A DNA stretch of 64,000 nt from Dirofilaria immitis (GCA_024305405.1 JAKNDB010000105.1:1302001-1366000), one strand, 5' to 3'. Counted from the first letter of the stretch, positions 11,793 through 25,331 are shown. A program made the numbers and translations. The notes: generated by a model not told the origin, from the sequence alone.

Positions 11793-14700
11793 ATGGTAGT
11801 AACAGCTGTATTGTCTATGGTTCGCTATATTGGTGACATAGATGATTGGGATTTTGTTGACCGCTTGCATAGCTATTTCACTACCAATATTCTTATCGCA
11901 TTCTCTATCCTTATTAGCTTTAAAGTAACATTTTTCTTATTATGCAATTGAAACAGTAACTAAATTTATGCCACTCCTGAAATATGTAGCTTTATTTGCT
12001 ACTCATATGCTATTCATTATGTTATCCTACTTAATGCTTAGATATTAATCACTACGTTTTTACCTGTAACACAGAAAAATATCAAATTTATTTCCTTTAT
12101 TTTAATCTAATTTAGTTTTTATTATTATTCAATTCCCCATTAGCTGTTGTTAATTATGATACTTTGTCATGATACGCAGTAGGCTTTGATCACTTTTTAA
12201 AAATATTTTTAAATATTTTCATGTCAGACTTTTCAAGTTTCAAACATTAGGAATTTTCAGCTACTGCTTGTGATAAGTCTAATTTTTTCCTTACTTATTT
12301 TATCTTATTCTCATTTCAGCAGTTTAGTGGAAAACCGGTAGAATGTTTGGTACCTGATATTTTTAGTGGATCATGGGAACAAGTAAGCATTGATTCCTAT
12401 CTATCAAATTTTCGGAATAGAAAATGACTTTAAACTTTCGTAATTTAAAATCTTTTTATGTGGATTTTTTATTATCCAAATTTCATAACTGTTTCTTTTT
12501 AACACATTTAGATACAGATATCGCATATTTCGTATATGATTATATGTTTGATGATTCTTTTTAGCAGCTGTTTATTACACATATTGTCATTTTTAACACA
12601 TTCTTCTTCGTCACATAATTACTTATTCTATACAAACATTGATTTGTTTTTTTGCATAAGACGTACATTACTTCGGTTGATTAAAGATTTAGTTTACGAA
12701 CTGTCTAAGCTGCTTAACTTGGATATGCTGCTTAGAAAGCTTAAATTTTATTATTCTATTCTTCCATGTACATTTTTTAAATGTCATCATTCTACATTTG
12801 CATTAAATACTGTAGCTTTTCTGATTTAATGAAAAAGTGAAATTCCATTTCGTTTTGTTATATATCGATAACATTCCTTGCATAATATTATATCCTCATT
12901 CCTAAATTTTTAAAATCTTTTCTGATTTTTATAAAACATTGCTTTTCGATAGAAAACATTATTGCTTGATTCTACGCAATTCTGAGTAACTTTATGGATT
13001 TTTTGTTGCAAAAACTAAATTCATTCTCATAGAGAATAGTTAGATAACAGGATTCTCTTTCTCTGTTTTTCTTTTTTTTTAAATGAAATCCAAGGAAAAA
13101 TGTCATAGTTTTTTCTGTTTAATAATGTCAGGTTTTATTTTCAATTAAAATATTATAACAGGTTTATTTTCAATTAAAACATTCTTTATAGTATGCAGAG
13201 AATTATTGCTGGGCTCAAGATACATATTATATACCAATACGTGAAGTGGTTGCCGGTATACCAACCACGGAGAAAAACAGCGGCGTATATCTTACTATCA
13301 ATGGGTACCATTTTTTTGTTAGTTGAAGCAGCCTGTTTTCGATTACCTAGTCTAGTGTGGAAGTATATGGCTGGACACTCCGGTATATTTTTGTTAGTAT
13401 TGTTTTTTTGTCAGCTCTTCGCGTAGTATTTTTAGAAAGTGCTTACATATAAAGTTATTTCTTAATGATGTTGAACTCTCTTAAATTAAAGAAGAATACA
13501 ATTACCAAAGTATGCATATCTGTTCGAATTAACTCAGCATAATAAATGAGCGAAAATTTTTGATATAAAATGTATGTAAAGAACTTGTCTTGAATAGTTG
13601 AAGATTTTCTGTTTTGAATTTTCCTAAGAAGTAGTAATTTGGTTTGAGAAAATAGTATTGCATAATGTTTGTTTGAGGTATCAAATTACATGAAATTGTG
13701 AAATTATCCTCGGATCCGAATAATATTAAACCAGAAATAAAGAAAGCCAATATTAAATCACTTACTCTACATTTACATGTATGTGCTTCGATGGGTTCTT
13801 CATAGTTTTAAAGAGACTTTTTAATTAATGCTTTATTGAAATTGATTATTTTGATTAGTATAATAATATAATTAGATCCTTCCATAGTTGTGATTTTCGA
13901 GATTCCATATATTTAGGGAGCATTAAGATTTCATCGAAGATTGCGAAAGAAACAAATTCATCCTCATCGTTATTTAAGACTATTCAATATACCTTATACA
14001 GCTTCATTTGTCACTTATACATATGTACTTACTAAACTTCTTTATTTATTTAACGCTTGTGTTCAATTACTAATCATGAACAGGTTGGTTAGTCATTTTT
14101 CAAATTCAAGTTTATCATGATCGTTTGTAATAATATAATTCACGAGTTATTTTTCAAATTGAATTTTAGCTTCTTTTCTGACATTTCCTTTATAAGCTTA
14201 GAAATTATTAAAAATGTTTTTGATGAATATCGAATTGAAATCAGTTGGATTTTTATGTCTTTTTTCTTTCTCTTTTTCGAGATCAAAATAAAATTAGTGT
14301 GTTCTTTTTCATTTCAGTGATATTTCAAACAAAATTTTCAGTAAGAATCATTTCGAAAAACTTTTGATATTTTTTTGCATGTTCTAACTAATCATGACTG
14401 TAAATTTAAATTTCTATTGTGTGATCCTTTTTAATATCAATTTTTAGATTTCTTGAAACGGACCGCTACAACTGGTATGGTTTCGGAGCAGCTCTTGATC
14501 TTCTGAACGGTACAACATGGGAGCAGTCGGGGATGTTTCCACGAATATCACTGTGTGATTTTGATGTAAACATTTTTGAAATTTGTCTTTATTATTTCAT
14601 CTCATTAGAAGCATACATGTACATTAAACTGACTCATAACTATTTTCAGGTACGTGTGATGGGCAATATTCAAGAGCATACTATACAATGTGTCCTTGTT

Positions 14701-17020
14701 ATTAATATTTTCAACGAAAAAATTTTTATATTTTTATGGTTTTGGTACGTTATTAGGATTACGAAGATTTTTATGCATAAATTCGATTAATGTGCATTTA
14801 TTCATTTCATTGTAAGGTTGATTTGCTGTTGCTGTGTGAAAGAATACTGTTTGTATACTTAATAATGATTGCTTTATAAATGTAATGATTAATACCTTTA
14901 TATCAAAATATTACCAACTCCATATTTTTCTACAAAACTATCGGAATTCATTGCAGGTATTTGGCTTTAATAATTTTTACAACTGGTAGTCTAATTTTCT
15001 GGATTACTTTATGTTTAGTGCCCTATCCTAATCGAAATTTTGTTATTCGTCATTTGGAAATGGGTGAATTGCCTTTCGATGCTCAAGGTGAGTACACGAA
15101 ATTTGGATAACCAAGTTTTTGTATACTTACCTTTTCCTGGTAACTTAGTGGACGAGTATCTTTAATATTATTATCAACACAATGCTGTTATGAAATAGCT
15201 AAGGGTAACATGGGTTGGATTTCATAATTTTCTTATATTTCCAAAAAATTTGTGATTTTCGTTATAATTAAAATTAGATCAACCATTTCAACCAGCAATG
15301 AAGTAAAGTAGTTTTTCTTACTTACATCTCTTAGGATCACTACTAAAGAGCGTGAGTCGAATGAATTTGTTTAATAAGAACAACTTCACATATTCAAATG
15401 GAATGATATTATTTCCTAGAAATAATTTCATCATTTAACAGCGATTCTCATCGATTCAATGATTTGTAGAAAACGATGACGATGTGGAGCGATTCATAAA
15501 TATGTATTTGAAAAATGATGGTATGTTCGTGGTTCGGATGATAACACTCAATTCTGGTGTTATGTTTGGTAATGAATTAATATTTTCATTATGGAAATCA
15601 TATTTTGGTATCGAGCCACCGATGAGACGCTCCAGCTCTTTCCCAGCTAGCGCTACGATATGGTCACCACCTACAGGCATCATTTTTGAACTTATTTTAA
15701 TCTGCGCATTTCCTAATTTTCAAATCTTTTCGCTCTACTTACTGTTCTACTTTCAGATACATATGAAAAAGTGAAGATTTAATGCTCTAAAATAAATATA
15801 AAATTTAATAAAATAACCAGCTTAGCTCTATTGGTATATATTTTCCACGTTTGTCTGTTATGCAGCGGTTCGACAAAGTTAACACATATTCTCTTAAGTC
15901 TTCTTTTAATCAGCTGAAAATTAGATTCAGTTTGGAATGTAACCTGAAAAAGAGCAAGCATTATGTAAAAAAAAAAAATGCACAGGCATCCTGAATTCAT
16001 CCCATTTTTTAGTTTAATAGGTTAGTTTAATAGGTTACGTTTAGATATCAGCGTTCTTTTTAATTATATTGTTAAAGGAACACAGTTAGATATTTTTACT
16101 CTACTTTTTTTATAGCTAACAAAATTTAATGTTATAAACTTAATTGATTTAGATTTCAATTTTTAATTGAATTGTAATGTTCTCCTTTAGAGGACATTTT
16201 TGGATTCGATTCGATGATTATTTTTTTGATTATTGCACTATGAATTCAGACTTGAAAGTTTTCAAATTTTAAGATTTTTCAGACAAGCAGCTTAACGACC
16301 TTGATCTTAATCAGTTCGACAATGATTCTAACTTGAAATTACTCCAAAATAAGACAAGTGAAAAGAAAAATGATCGAAATACCTTGGAGACAATTTTGAA
16401 CACTGTGGAAAATGAAAAAAATTCACTGTTATTGACACAGAGTGAATATTATTTGACCAATAAAAACAAAAAAAACTGAAGTTTAGGAATTAAAGCGTTA
16501 TGACTCAGTTCCTGTTATCAAATTTTTTCTTTATTTTTCAGTATTTTTTCTTTTGTTTTTTTATAGTGTTTGAAGGTAGTTTGGTTTTAGTAAATTAAAA
16601 ACTTTAGAAATTCTTATCTGTTAATCTTTACATAATTTCATTAGATTCACTAGACATATCACATAATTCATCTGGGACAATGGTTTTTATTTATAAAATA
16701 AATAACTAAACTGTGGGAAATGTTTTTATACAATATTTTTCTTTATTGCTTATCATTATTATTAAAATTTTTTCTCCATAATATAAACTGATTATATTTA
16801 TGATTTTCTCTTTTTCAGCTTTGTTTTTCAGTGTTGCTTTTGATGATTTATAAAAATTCTGATAGTTTTAGAGCCAGTTGCTTCTTCACAGACCTTCAGA
16901 AGTACTCCAAAAAGGCAAGCAAATGACGAAAATCGCTTAACACAGCGTCCAGTACTTTTATCTAACTCATCTTTTGCTTCCAACAGTCCAATGGAAAAAG
17001 CTGCAAATTTCATGATTTAA
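11793..17020 (+). CDS. Innexin (gap-junction/hemichannel subunit)
   Basis: Four-pass membrane protein of invertebrate gap junctions. Exons: 11793-11924, 12320-12382, 13192-13382, 13678-13778, 13917-14083, 14448-14565, 14650-14744, 14957-15087, 15470-15676, then C-terminal exons 16283-16441 and 16872-17020 (about 504 aa). TM1 is in exon 1 ([19 protein letters not shown]). Extracellular loop 1 has the paired cysteines of ECLVPD and [13 protein letters not shown]. The family signature YYQWVPFF opens TM2. The cytoplasmic loop contains [21 protein letters not shown]3 and loop 2 contain [20 protein letters not shown] and [20 protein letters not shown]. All intron phases fit, with one-base gaps at 13273-13277 (A run) and 13311-13317 (T run) in exon 3. 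The 3' end is less certain: exon 9 appears to use a GC donor (15677-15678), and an alternative short end at 15757-15782 (TYEKVKI then stop) shares the same phase. The subfamily is not assigned. Confidence 0.93.
15757..15782 (+). other. Possible alternative last exon of the innexin
   Basis: It follows a TTTCAG acceptor and, joined in phase to the end of exon 9 (15676, carrying one base), encodes a short tail ending TYEKVKI and a stop at 15780-15782. If used, it would replace the 102-residue C-terminus encoded by 16283-16441 and 16872-17020. The only evidence is frame and splice-site agreement. Confidence 0.35.
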
Positions 17021-17412
17021 CATTGTTCTACAATTATTTGAAAATTTGAGGTTAGCATTCATAGTTGGACTATGACATTGTTAACAATGATGTCTATTTT
17101 ATTACGTGATCTGTGAAGTATACGGTTCTTGACATGTAAAATTCCAAATTTTTTCGGAATGAGCAAAATATTTATTTCTAATTGGGTGCTTTTAAGGTAG
17201 ACCGATTTAGTTCTTATTACACTTTAGTTTCATTGCTAATTTAAAAATGATATACATTTCATTTCACGTTAACATTTCACATAAGTTTAATTTTTGATCT
17301 TGTTTTTTACGTTTTTTCCCAGCTGTTTTCTTTATTTTTAGCATTCATATGTTGTGGACCTTTTGTAAACATTTTTGAATTTCGTTGATTAATATACTGA
17401 TTTAGAAAAAGT

Positions 17413-17924
17413 ATGCATATTTTTGTTTTCGAGATCAGTGAGTACTGCGAACGAAAAATTGAAAAATTTAGCGCATTTATAATACGAGGTATGAAATGCT
17501 AGTAGTTTTATTGATTGTTTTAAGTAAAACTGGCTTGACAAGCCTTATTTTTCATGAATTCTGCTATAAGATTTTTATATTAGGATTTTAAATCTTTAGT
17601 TATTGTTGTTGCCTTTGGCTCCTATATGCTTATAAAAATGATGATATGCATTTATGCGTTTAGAATTATTTTTTATATCTCGAACAAAATAGGCATATTT
17701 TTTTCCTTCCGGAATACAAATTTATTTTTTTCTTTTCGGAAATCCTTATTCCTTGTAAATTTCGCTCTAGTTTTTACAAGTTCCAGCTCATATATTTAGC
17801 AAATCTTCCAATATATATCACTGCTCTTGAAGTTATGCTGTTGTTGGAAAATGCGATAACAACATTATGTTGCGAGAAATGCGTTATACTAAATGATAAT
17901 GATGATTACGATAGTGAATATTGA
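17413..17924 (+). CDS. Possible small two-exon gene, unidentified
   Basis: Two coding-like exons with matching phase: 17413-17488 starts at ATG (MHIFVFEISEYCERKIEKF) and ends at a GTATGA donor; 17800-17924 follows a TTTAG acceptor and ends in an acidic tail (NDNDDYDSEY) and TGA. The product would be 66 aa with a hydrophobic middle and a Cys-Cys-x-x-Cys cluster. I recognise no family. It could be chance open sequence, or the end of a larger gene. Confidence 0.3.
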
Positions 17925-18169
17925 TTTTTTAAATCATTGCAATGAGGCTTACGTAATTCATCCATGTATTCATTTATAAGTCTTCGTTCTTCTTAAATTA
18001 ATTTATCATCATTAGGTAGTATTCGAAGAAAAGGTCTGATCTAAGTTATTCAGTGAGCTTATTCTTGACGAGAAATTTCTACAAGATAATTGCAACAGGT
18101 TTTACAATATATAAGGTGTTCTGTTCAAAATTATTAACTTTGTTATCCTGTTCGTAATCTAGAACTTAT

Positions 18170-18390
18170 TCAAAGCCCATAATGCCTCAGAAATTTGTAC
18201 GATGAACTTCTTTTCAAGGATACATTTGACTGCTCGATTTCGAAATGCCGAGAAAAAGCAGGGCCATCAACAGTGTCTCACTACGACCAGCTACTGTGTT
18301 TTCAGTGGATATTGTCAAAATGAAACAAATAAAGAAAAAAGGATTGCCAGACTAGCACCCAAGATATGAAAATCTCAAAGCATTCAACTG
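18170..18390. other. GC-rich block with open frames, nature unknown
   Basis: About 200 bp of clearly higher GC content than its surroundings. All three plus frames stay largely open, so frame evidence is uninformative. No acceptor/donor pair gives a convincing exon. It could be an old transposon fragment or an unrecognised exon. Confidence 0.3.
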
Positions 18391-18903
18391 GTGAACATGA
18401 AATGGCATGGAATAATTAAAATAAACTTTAGGAAGTATTTAGAGAAAATGACCAATGTTTAAGGAAATTATCAACTGCTAATTTTGATGGATGATGTTGA
18501 GCCTATTCACAGTTTGATTTGATTTTTCACAGTGTTCGTTATTCGCTAGAATAATGGCTTACTAATTAAGTAACTACAAGAATTCATGAAGGAACAATTC
18601 AGTATTGTCGGGATAAGTAATCATTAAACCGAAGAAGGTGCCTTATGAGCAGAAACAGATTTTTTTCTTTTTTGCAGTTGGTTATGATTGGATATTGCTT
18701 TTATTTGTAGCTAACGTATTCATTCTTTTTCATGACACTTATGGTGTCAGTGGCACATATTTGCTTTTTATCTTTTAATTTCTAATTCATCATCATTCAA
18801 CTATTCTGTGTTCAATTTTCAAATTCAGAGTGCAGTTATCGAACTAAACTTGTGATTCGTGAGTAATCGTATTAAATAGAATTCTGATGAAAGTTTCATT
18901 CAG

Positions 18904-19092
18904 CAGAAGATATTACAAGGAATCACAAAAGAGCAATCAGATTATCCAACCAATGACGATATATTCAGTGATTGGAAATCGAATGACGAAACAGAACAAA
19001 TTATTGAGCAACCAAAAACGAAAGAATATCGCGAACCGAAAAGACCATCCTGCAGCATCGAACACGGAAAGAGCATCAACAGCGAACTTTAA
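18904..19092 (+). CDS. Possible terminal exon of an unidentified gene
   Basis: It follows a TTTCATTCAG acceptor and stays open for 62 codons to TAA: QKILQGITKEQSDYPTNDDI, then a charged hydrophilic tail ending HGKSINSEL. The composition (acidic, Lys/Pro-rich) is protein-like, and AATAAA follows near 19210. Upstream exons were not identified. It may be an alternative 3' end of the preceding plus-strand gene(s). Confidence 0.35.
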   Translation, partial: QKILQGITKEQSDYPTNDDIFSDWKSNDETEQIIEQPKTKEYREPKRPSCSIEHGKSINSEL

Positions 19093-21277
19093 ATTATGAC
19101 CAAAATACATAATGTAATGTTGAAGTTCAGCATTATTGAGCTCAAAAAAATCATAGCATGATTCAGCAGCATCAATTATCCAGGGAAGGCCATTTAATAC
19201 GGTTTAAAAATAAAGCAATCGAAAAACAGCAGAAATGAAAAAAGAAATTAAATGTATATTTGAAAGCCAATAAATAATTTCATTTTTCAAAATATTTTAA
19301 GCTCTGGTTGAATTGCAGTTTAATACAGTTGTGGAGTGATTGTTTGTTTCCATTCTATTAAGTTTAAAACGTCGATGTCAGGAATAGCTCGGTGAGAGAC
19401 AACTTAGCATATGCTTTGGTCAATAGTAAATTAGTAATTAATTCAAGTACTTTAGCTTTAGCATTATTTATTTTCAAAACTATCAAAATGCTTTCAATAC
19501 ACTAAAATAAGTAGAGGAAATTGATCCGTAATTTCGTTAACAAATAATCAAATTACATCCGCTGTGAAATTATTGTTCAATGGGCTTATCGTTTCTCATA
19601 TTTGTCATTAACACTCATTTCACTTACATCACCGTCGACTACTTTGAATTTCTAGCTGCAACCGTACTCACCTTAAGCTTTTGAAGTCTAAGTGCCTTAA
19701 TTAAGGAGACATAATTTCCTAACTTCAAGAACATTGTAGAAATTGTTCAAAATGATATTGATATCTTCCCTTGGAAGATCTCTTCACTCAATAACATCAT
19801 GCTTACAACGACTGGAATATGTTTATGTAAATCAGATAGTGATTATTTGCCACGTTCATTTACGACTTTTTATGACTTGATCATCGCTTGCAACACAACA
19901 CTTCCGATTACCAAAGAATTGTTATTCAGTTTTAATTTGCATTATTAATCATAAATTAGCGATTTCTGCCATTTATAATGCATGGATTCAGTGTAATTAT
20001 TATTTAAATCATAGTAGTTAGTACTTTTATTTTCACTTGCCGTGTTTTCCAGAAAAAATTCGAATGACCTTTGCAGATTAACTGGTCCCTTTTTCCATAA
20101 GTTATAGTCACACTTTTTTTGATACGACAGCGTCAATTACTGAGATATCTAAAGTCATCCGTAATTTAGAGTTTAATAGAATGCATCTTTGGTATTTTAG
20201 ATGTGTGGGTAGATTATCTATATACTAGAACCATATTCTGTTCAAAATCAATAATGCGACGCGATCCTTTTATTTTCAGCCGACATTCCTTAATTAATAC
20301 CGTCTCATAATTAGTGTTATCAATGAACTGTGAAGAAATATATGCATTGATATATAAACAGAAAATAAATGCTTTATATTCATTTAAAATTCTTTGCTGT
20401 TTTTTCCCCTTCAATTTTATTTCAGCCGAAAACAAAAAATTGAACCTTTCAATGTTGTTAGCTACTCATCAGACAATATCTTGAAAAATTTGGTAATACC
20501 CACAATTATATTCATTAATTAATTTAAAGATTATTGATGAGTTCCTTACTCTCATCCGTCACCTTCCTTATTAATGTCGAATTTTCGATTGATTTAATAT
20601 GCCATTTCCTTAGTTGTATTTTTTTCAACAACTTTAAGAATAAGAATGAATATCCGTCAATGTTTATATTCCCTCTATGGACAGCAATTCAGATATCTTT
20701 GATAATCTCATTGAATATTAGTCTCCATTTCATTCAAAATTATATAGAAATAAGATAAATCAACTTTACTGGAAGCTAAATTTGCGCTGAGTCATTGTAA
20801 GAATTCAATAATGAAGAATTATTTGTAGCATTTCTTATCTTATTGCGTCATTCCAAATTCATTTCACATCAGAATACAAAACTAGTGTTCTTTTTTTTGA
20901 ACCTTTGAAAACATGTTTTTTTTTTTGTGACATTTAATACTATTATTGCCCATTTCGCGATTATTAAGTTTTCAATAATTCGATATTCTCTTGTTCCAGT
21001 GCAAGGGAATAGTGAATTGAGGAAAATCAATTTGACTATTTAAACATTATATTGCATCTTAACTAAGTGTCCATATTTGCATTTCTTCCTTTTAAAGTAA
21101 AAAACACTCAAAAGCTATGCATACATTTTTGTGGATGTTATGCTTATTTATATTTACATAGTAAGCGGTATAAACGACATGAAGGTTCCTTTCACAGGTG
21201 CTGCTATAAACACACTATTAAAAGTTCCGAACCTTTGCCCTTTTCTGACCCCTTTTAATTAGATTAGTGTTAATCTA
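19093..21277. other. Non-coding or undecoded
   Basis: Mostly AT-rich. Isolated protein-like stretches occur near 19840-19950 (plus, SDYLPRSFTTFYDLIIACN) and 19390-19500 (plus), but I could not link them with splice sites. They may be further exons of the 21278-22528 gene. Confidence 0.35.
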
Positions 21278-22528
21278 ATGAATTCTTCTTTGGCTACGAA
21301 ATGCTTTTCCGTTGCCGCTAAATCGCTGAACATACTTACTATAGAAAGGTCATCCTCATCCAACTCTGGAAAGCAAACAAGAACAGATGTGCGCAACAAT
21401 CATCACTTGCCACAAGATGGTAACTCACTTTTCTCCACACTTACGTGTAGTTTTAGGTTATTGCAGAATCTCATTAGACATTATTCTTTGTTGTAATCCT
21501 TCTGTACCAATGAAAATTTAGTAAAATTGTTTTTGATATTCAATTGCAATAAAACTGATGAGTTGTATCTTTCAGTTGAGAACTTCCCAACTCTACTTAT
21601 CTCCACTCCGTCTTCAAAACACGTAAGAACACATCCATACGTGATGGAAGATGTAACATTTTCTACCGAAACAAAAGTACTTTAGAGTCTCAAGATGCAT
21701 AATATCTCATCGGTTTATAATAACAATCTCTCAGATCTAACAATATAGTCTCGAAAATAGCACGGTTAATTTCAAATATAAGTAGAAATAAATTATTTTT
21801 AACAACTTATTTGCATTTATATTATCATCCACAATTATTTATGTTACACTTAATTACTGAAAATATAGGAAACCCCAAGAACTAACTTGGATCGTATTCG
21901 GAGTGATCAACGAAGATCAGTTCACCTCACTGGTATTAAAAATTCTAAAAATAATTCCAGCGTTCGGTAAGAAGGATAATGGAGAATCAAATCTCGTCCC
22001 ATCAAATAAACAAGGTAATACATAATGTTTTTTTCGGTCTCTGATCTATAGGAACTACCATTCCACACTATCACTCAGTCTGGGGCGGTAACTTATTCAT
22101 CATTGACCGAGTAAGACAACGAACTTCGACCTGACAGCACAGCATTAAAACTTGCCACTCAGCCATCGATTGTCAGGTGGACCTTGCCTATTCTATATAA
22201 TGTTTACTTCTTCATTCTTTTCCAGATTTCTTTGCAAAATAATTTTTATTAAAGCTAAAAATTCTAAAAGTTACCCGATGTTCAAACCAAGTGGTAACGC
22301 TAATATTTGCTAAATTTTATACAAAATTAAAGCATTCGCGCAAAAATGTACTCAAATTTTGAAATTTTCTGGCCATAAATTTCCAATTTGATAATGAATA
22401 ATTCGAAGATATTCACTTTTTGGATCTATTGAAGGAACAAAAGATTATCAAATAAAGCACATGTTCAATCATTTCTTTCTTTTTTTAGATATCGTAAATT
22501 TGTTCAAGAACTACATCCTCTTTTATAA
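21278..22528 (+). CDS. Unidentified Ser-rich protein, six-exon chain
   Basis: I do not recognise a family. Six plus-strand exons join with fully consistent phases: 21278-21419, 21576-21622, 21869-21966, 22052-22087, 22138-22176, 22489-22528. Donors are GTAACT, GTAAGA, GTAAGA, GTAACT and GTGGAC; acceptors are TTTCAG, ATATAG, CTATAG, GACAG and TTTTAG. Total about 133 aa, hydrophilic and rich in Ser, Arg and Asn (e.g. IERSSSSNSGKQTRTDVRNN and NLDRIRSDQRRSVHLTG), ending RYRKFVQELHPLL. No signal peptide or TM is seen. The ATG at 21278 may be internal, because an acceptor-like TTAATTAG lies just upstream and the frame stays open to it. One intron is only 50 bp. Five matched introns make chance unlikely, but exon choice was by eye. 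Confidence 0.5.
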
Positions 22529-22839
22529 TAGCAAACTAGTGTTAATTGTTCGGAAGTTGAAATCATCTTCTGTTGAGTAACATCGATGCCTTATTCGAAT
22601 GGTTTTTGGACATTCTGCCTTAAAATTCACTTGTCGATAATCGAAAATTATACTTAGGGAATACTATGCTAAATTACATGTTTTGGAGATGGGCCCCAGA
22701 ATCCTTCATTTAGTCGAGATTCAGTCTTATTTGAAATTCCATTTCCCTCTTTTCCGCAAATTCGGTATTATAAAATGATGCAATTTATTTCAAAAACTAT
22801 GAGAAAATCAGTGTTTCACATGTATTACAGCACACATTA

Positions 22840-22995
22840 ATGGCAGACTTTCTTTCAAAGTTAGCATTCAACGGCAATATCAAAGCGATGCCGTTTATGC
22901 ATTCGAAAAGAAACTTCCGCTGCACAACACCGGCTGACGATAATCATTTCGCGATTTGCAACAAATCCATTCATCTAAAGCCATTTATACAGTAG
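22840..22995 (+). CDS. Short ORF, doubtful
   Basis: A 51-codon ATG frame (MADFLSKLAFNGNIKAMPFM) with basic and Cys residues and somewhat higher GC content than its flanks. It follows the previous plus-strand gene by about 300 bp. It could be a small gene, a missed exon or a repeat fragment; there is no family match. Confidence 0.2.
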   Translation: MADFLSKLAFNGNIKAMPFMHSKRNFRCTTPADDNHFAICNKSIHLKPFIQ

Positions 22996-25331
22996 TATTA
23001 AATCGACGAAACGATATATTTAAATCAAAAACACTGCAACTTTGACATCCAATTGAAATTGAAAAAAATTACACGGCATTTGAAGCATGAAACGAAATAT
23101 ACCAAGGAATATCCTCATCAAGGTAAATTAATTTAAAATTTCAGTTACAATCCGGAAAATTCCTGTGCCTTTGGCAGTTTCCGACTTAAATTTCGACGAT
23201 AACAAAGCAAATCAAATTAAATAAAACTTTGGAGCTAAAAGAGTAAGATAGAAAACGCTTAACGTTATTTCAATCAACATATCTATCCAAGTATCAAAAA
23301 TGGAAAAAATGATCAACTTCCTTTGACCTCATTAATTCAGATGAATGATACGGCCAAATTCAAACAGATCTTTTCCTCAATAATTACTGACTTGTAATGC
23401 AAAATTAAACCACACAATTGGTGATTGAAGTTCAGTCATTAAAAGGGAAAAAATAATTATAATATGTGAACGAAAGGCCATAGAATTTTTATGACTGTCT
23501 CATTTCGTGTAATACAATTATCGATGAACTTAAAATAACTGAATTCAAATTATTATTACAGCGGGAGAGAAAGAAATACAAATTTGTAGAAGCACATCGC
23601 ACCTCTACAATTATTTATTATTTAGGATATAAGAACAAGGAAAAACATATACTTGGGCAAAGAAAAACTGGGAACAATTGTAAAACAATAAAAATTTTTT
23701 TAACAAGTGAAATCCAAAAGAAAAAGAACCACATGCAATGTTGAAATAGACAATGTTAAAAAAGTATTTATAAGTAGAAAGTAATTCCTAGAAATGTCGC
23801 CAATAAAAATAGACCAAAAATATTGTAAAAAAAATTGAATGCCATTACTAAAATTTTTGTTTCAATGCTAATGTACCTAAAAGAATGTTACGCAAAAATT
23901 TCGACACACAGATTACCATTGCGCTCCACTATCACGTATCATGCACTATCATTTAAACAAAATGATTCAAACTACGAATCTGATCGCATTCAATTTTCTT
24001 TAAAGGCTTTTTGTAATTGAGAAGACACAAAGTACCAGCGGCAAAAGGTATTTTCAGAAAAGATTGCTTAAAATTAATACAAATAAAAATGTATGCACAA
24101 TTAAAGCTTGCTTATTTATATTTTATTAATGGCTGTCAAAATCTTTATTTTATAAATATTATACCTTAAAAATTATTGTTAAAAAGTGAAGAACTAATTA
24201 ATAACATTCAACCCCACATCTGCATCAAATTTAATGAATTTCGTCCCAAATAATCGACCTCATAATTTGTGTGTGTAAATCTAGATTTTAGAATTTTTTA
24301 AATGAAATATATTTATGGGAGCTTAGCTAAATTTTTTAATTTTCACCAGTAAGTTTTCTTAGACAAATAATGAGAAAAACCAGCTGTGGAAAATAAAAAA
24401 ATCCTAAAAAGGTAATTTCCAGGAATACCAATATACAGATGTGGATTATAACAATAAAAATCGGATTTGTTTCGGAAATTAAAAATTTCAGTGATGCAAG
24501 AATAAAATGGATAATGTTGAAAACATGAAAATAATATATGAAAAGCAATAAAAGCATAATTTTTGCAGATACAAAAAGAGATAATGGTATAAAAAAAAGG
24601 CAGGCACTATGAAGAAAATATGAAGCGAATAAAAAAGCTATAGAAATAGTGTGCTAATACCAGAATGGAAGCCACCAATTAATCATCACAGTTTTAAGAG
24701 ATCTATTTCGAAACGGTATTTTACAAAAATTGATTTACGATTTTAGACATTCATAAATTCTGTTTACAAAACTTAAGCCGAAATAATATTTCCAAAGACT
24801 GTCAATTCAGTCTTATTAAATTAACTGAGATTTCGAAAAGCTCGCATAAATACCATTTCAAAAATGCAAGTAATCAATTTAACTTTGAGGCACACTCGCT
24901 GGAGAATGAACGAGATCCATAAAAACAAAATGAATATAAACAATTAGGTCAAAGAGAAATAAAACATGTAACATTGATGTCAATAATGATGAAACAATGA
25001 AACAACGTATAATTATAATTTTATGTGGCAGCATAAAAAGTCACAACGTAATGGACTTCATTTAAATAATTAATCAGTTCAAAACATACTAAACAATAAA
25101 ATATTTGGTTGATAATAAACAACTGTCTAATCGATAAAATCATCAATTACTCCGCAAACAGAATTATCCATTCGTAATATATTTCAATTCTGTAAAACTT
25201 ACTCGCCCAACAATGAACTGTTTTCAATGCAATCTCATAAGAGCACTATATTTCCCTGACTGATTTGAGTTCAAAAAAGTAAAAGATAAAAAACAAACAT
25301 ATTATTTTTGCAACAGACTGAGATAAATAAT
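22996..25331. other. Intergenic, no supported gene
   Basis: AT-rich DNA between a plus-strand and a minus-strand gene (convergent 3' ends). A run of AATAAA-like signals and A-rich stretches is present. No exon chain was found on either strand. Confidence 0.5.

Noticed and set aside
16828..17013. 61-codon minus-strand ORF beginning MKFAAFSIG
   Set aside because: Exactly antisense to the last innexin exon, which has splice support on the plus strand.
17413..17924. Weak resemblance of the 66-aa product to a histone-fold helix
   Set aside because: The similarity is only a few hydrophobic positions; no conserved histone residues can be matched.
18180..18420. Possible mariner-like remnant
   Set aside because: No DDE motif, helix-turn-helix pattern or terminal inverted repeats could be seen.
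24336..24557. Very hydrophobic 73-codon minus-strand ORF resembling a membrane protein
   Set aside because: Typical of AT-rich DNA read as Phe/Ile/Leu codons; no other support.
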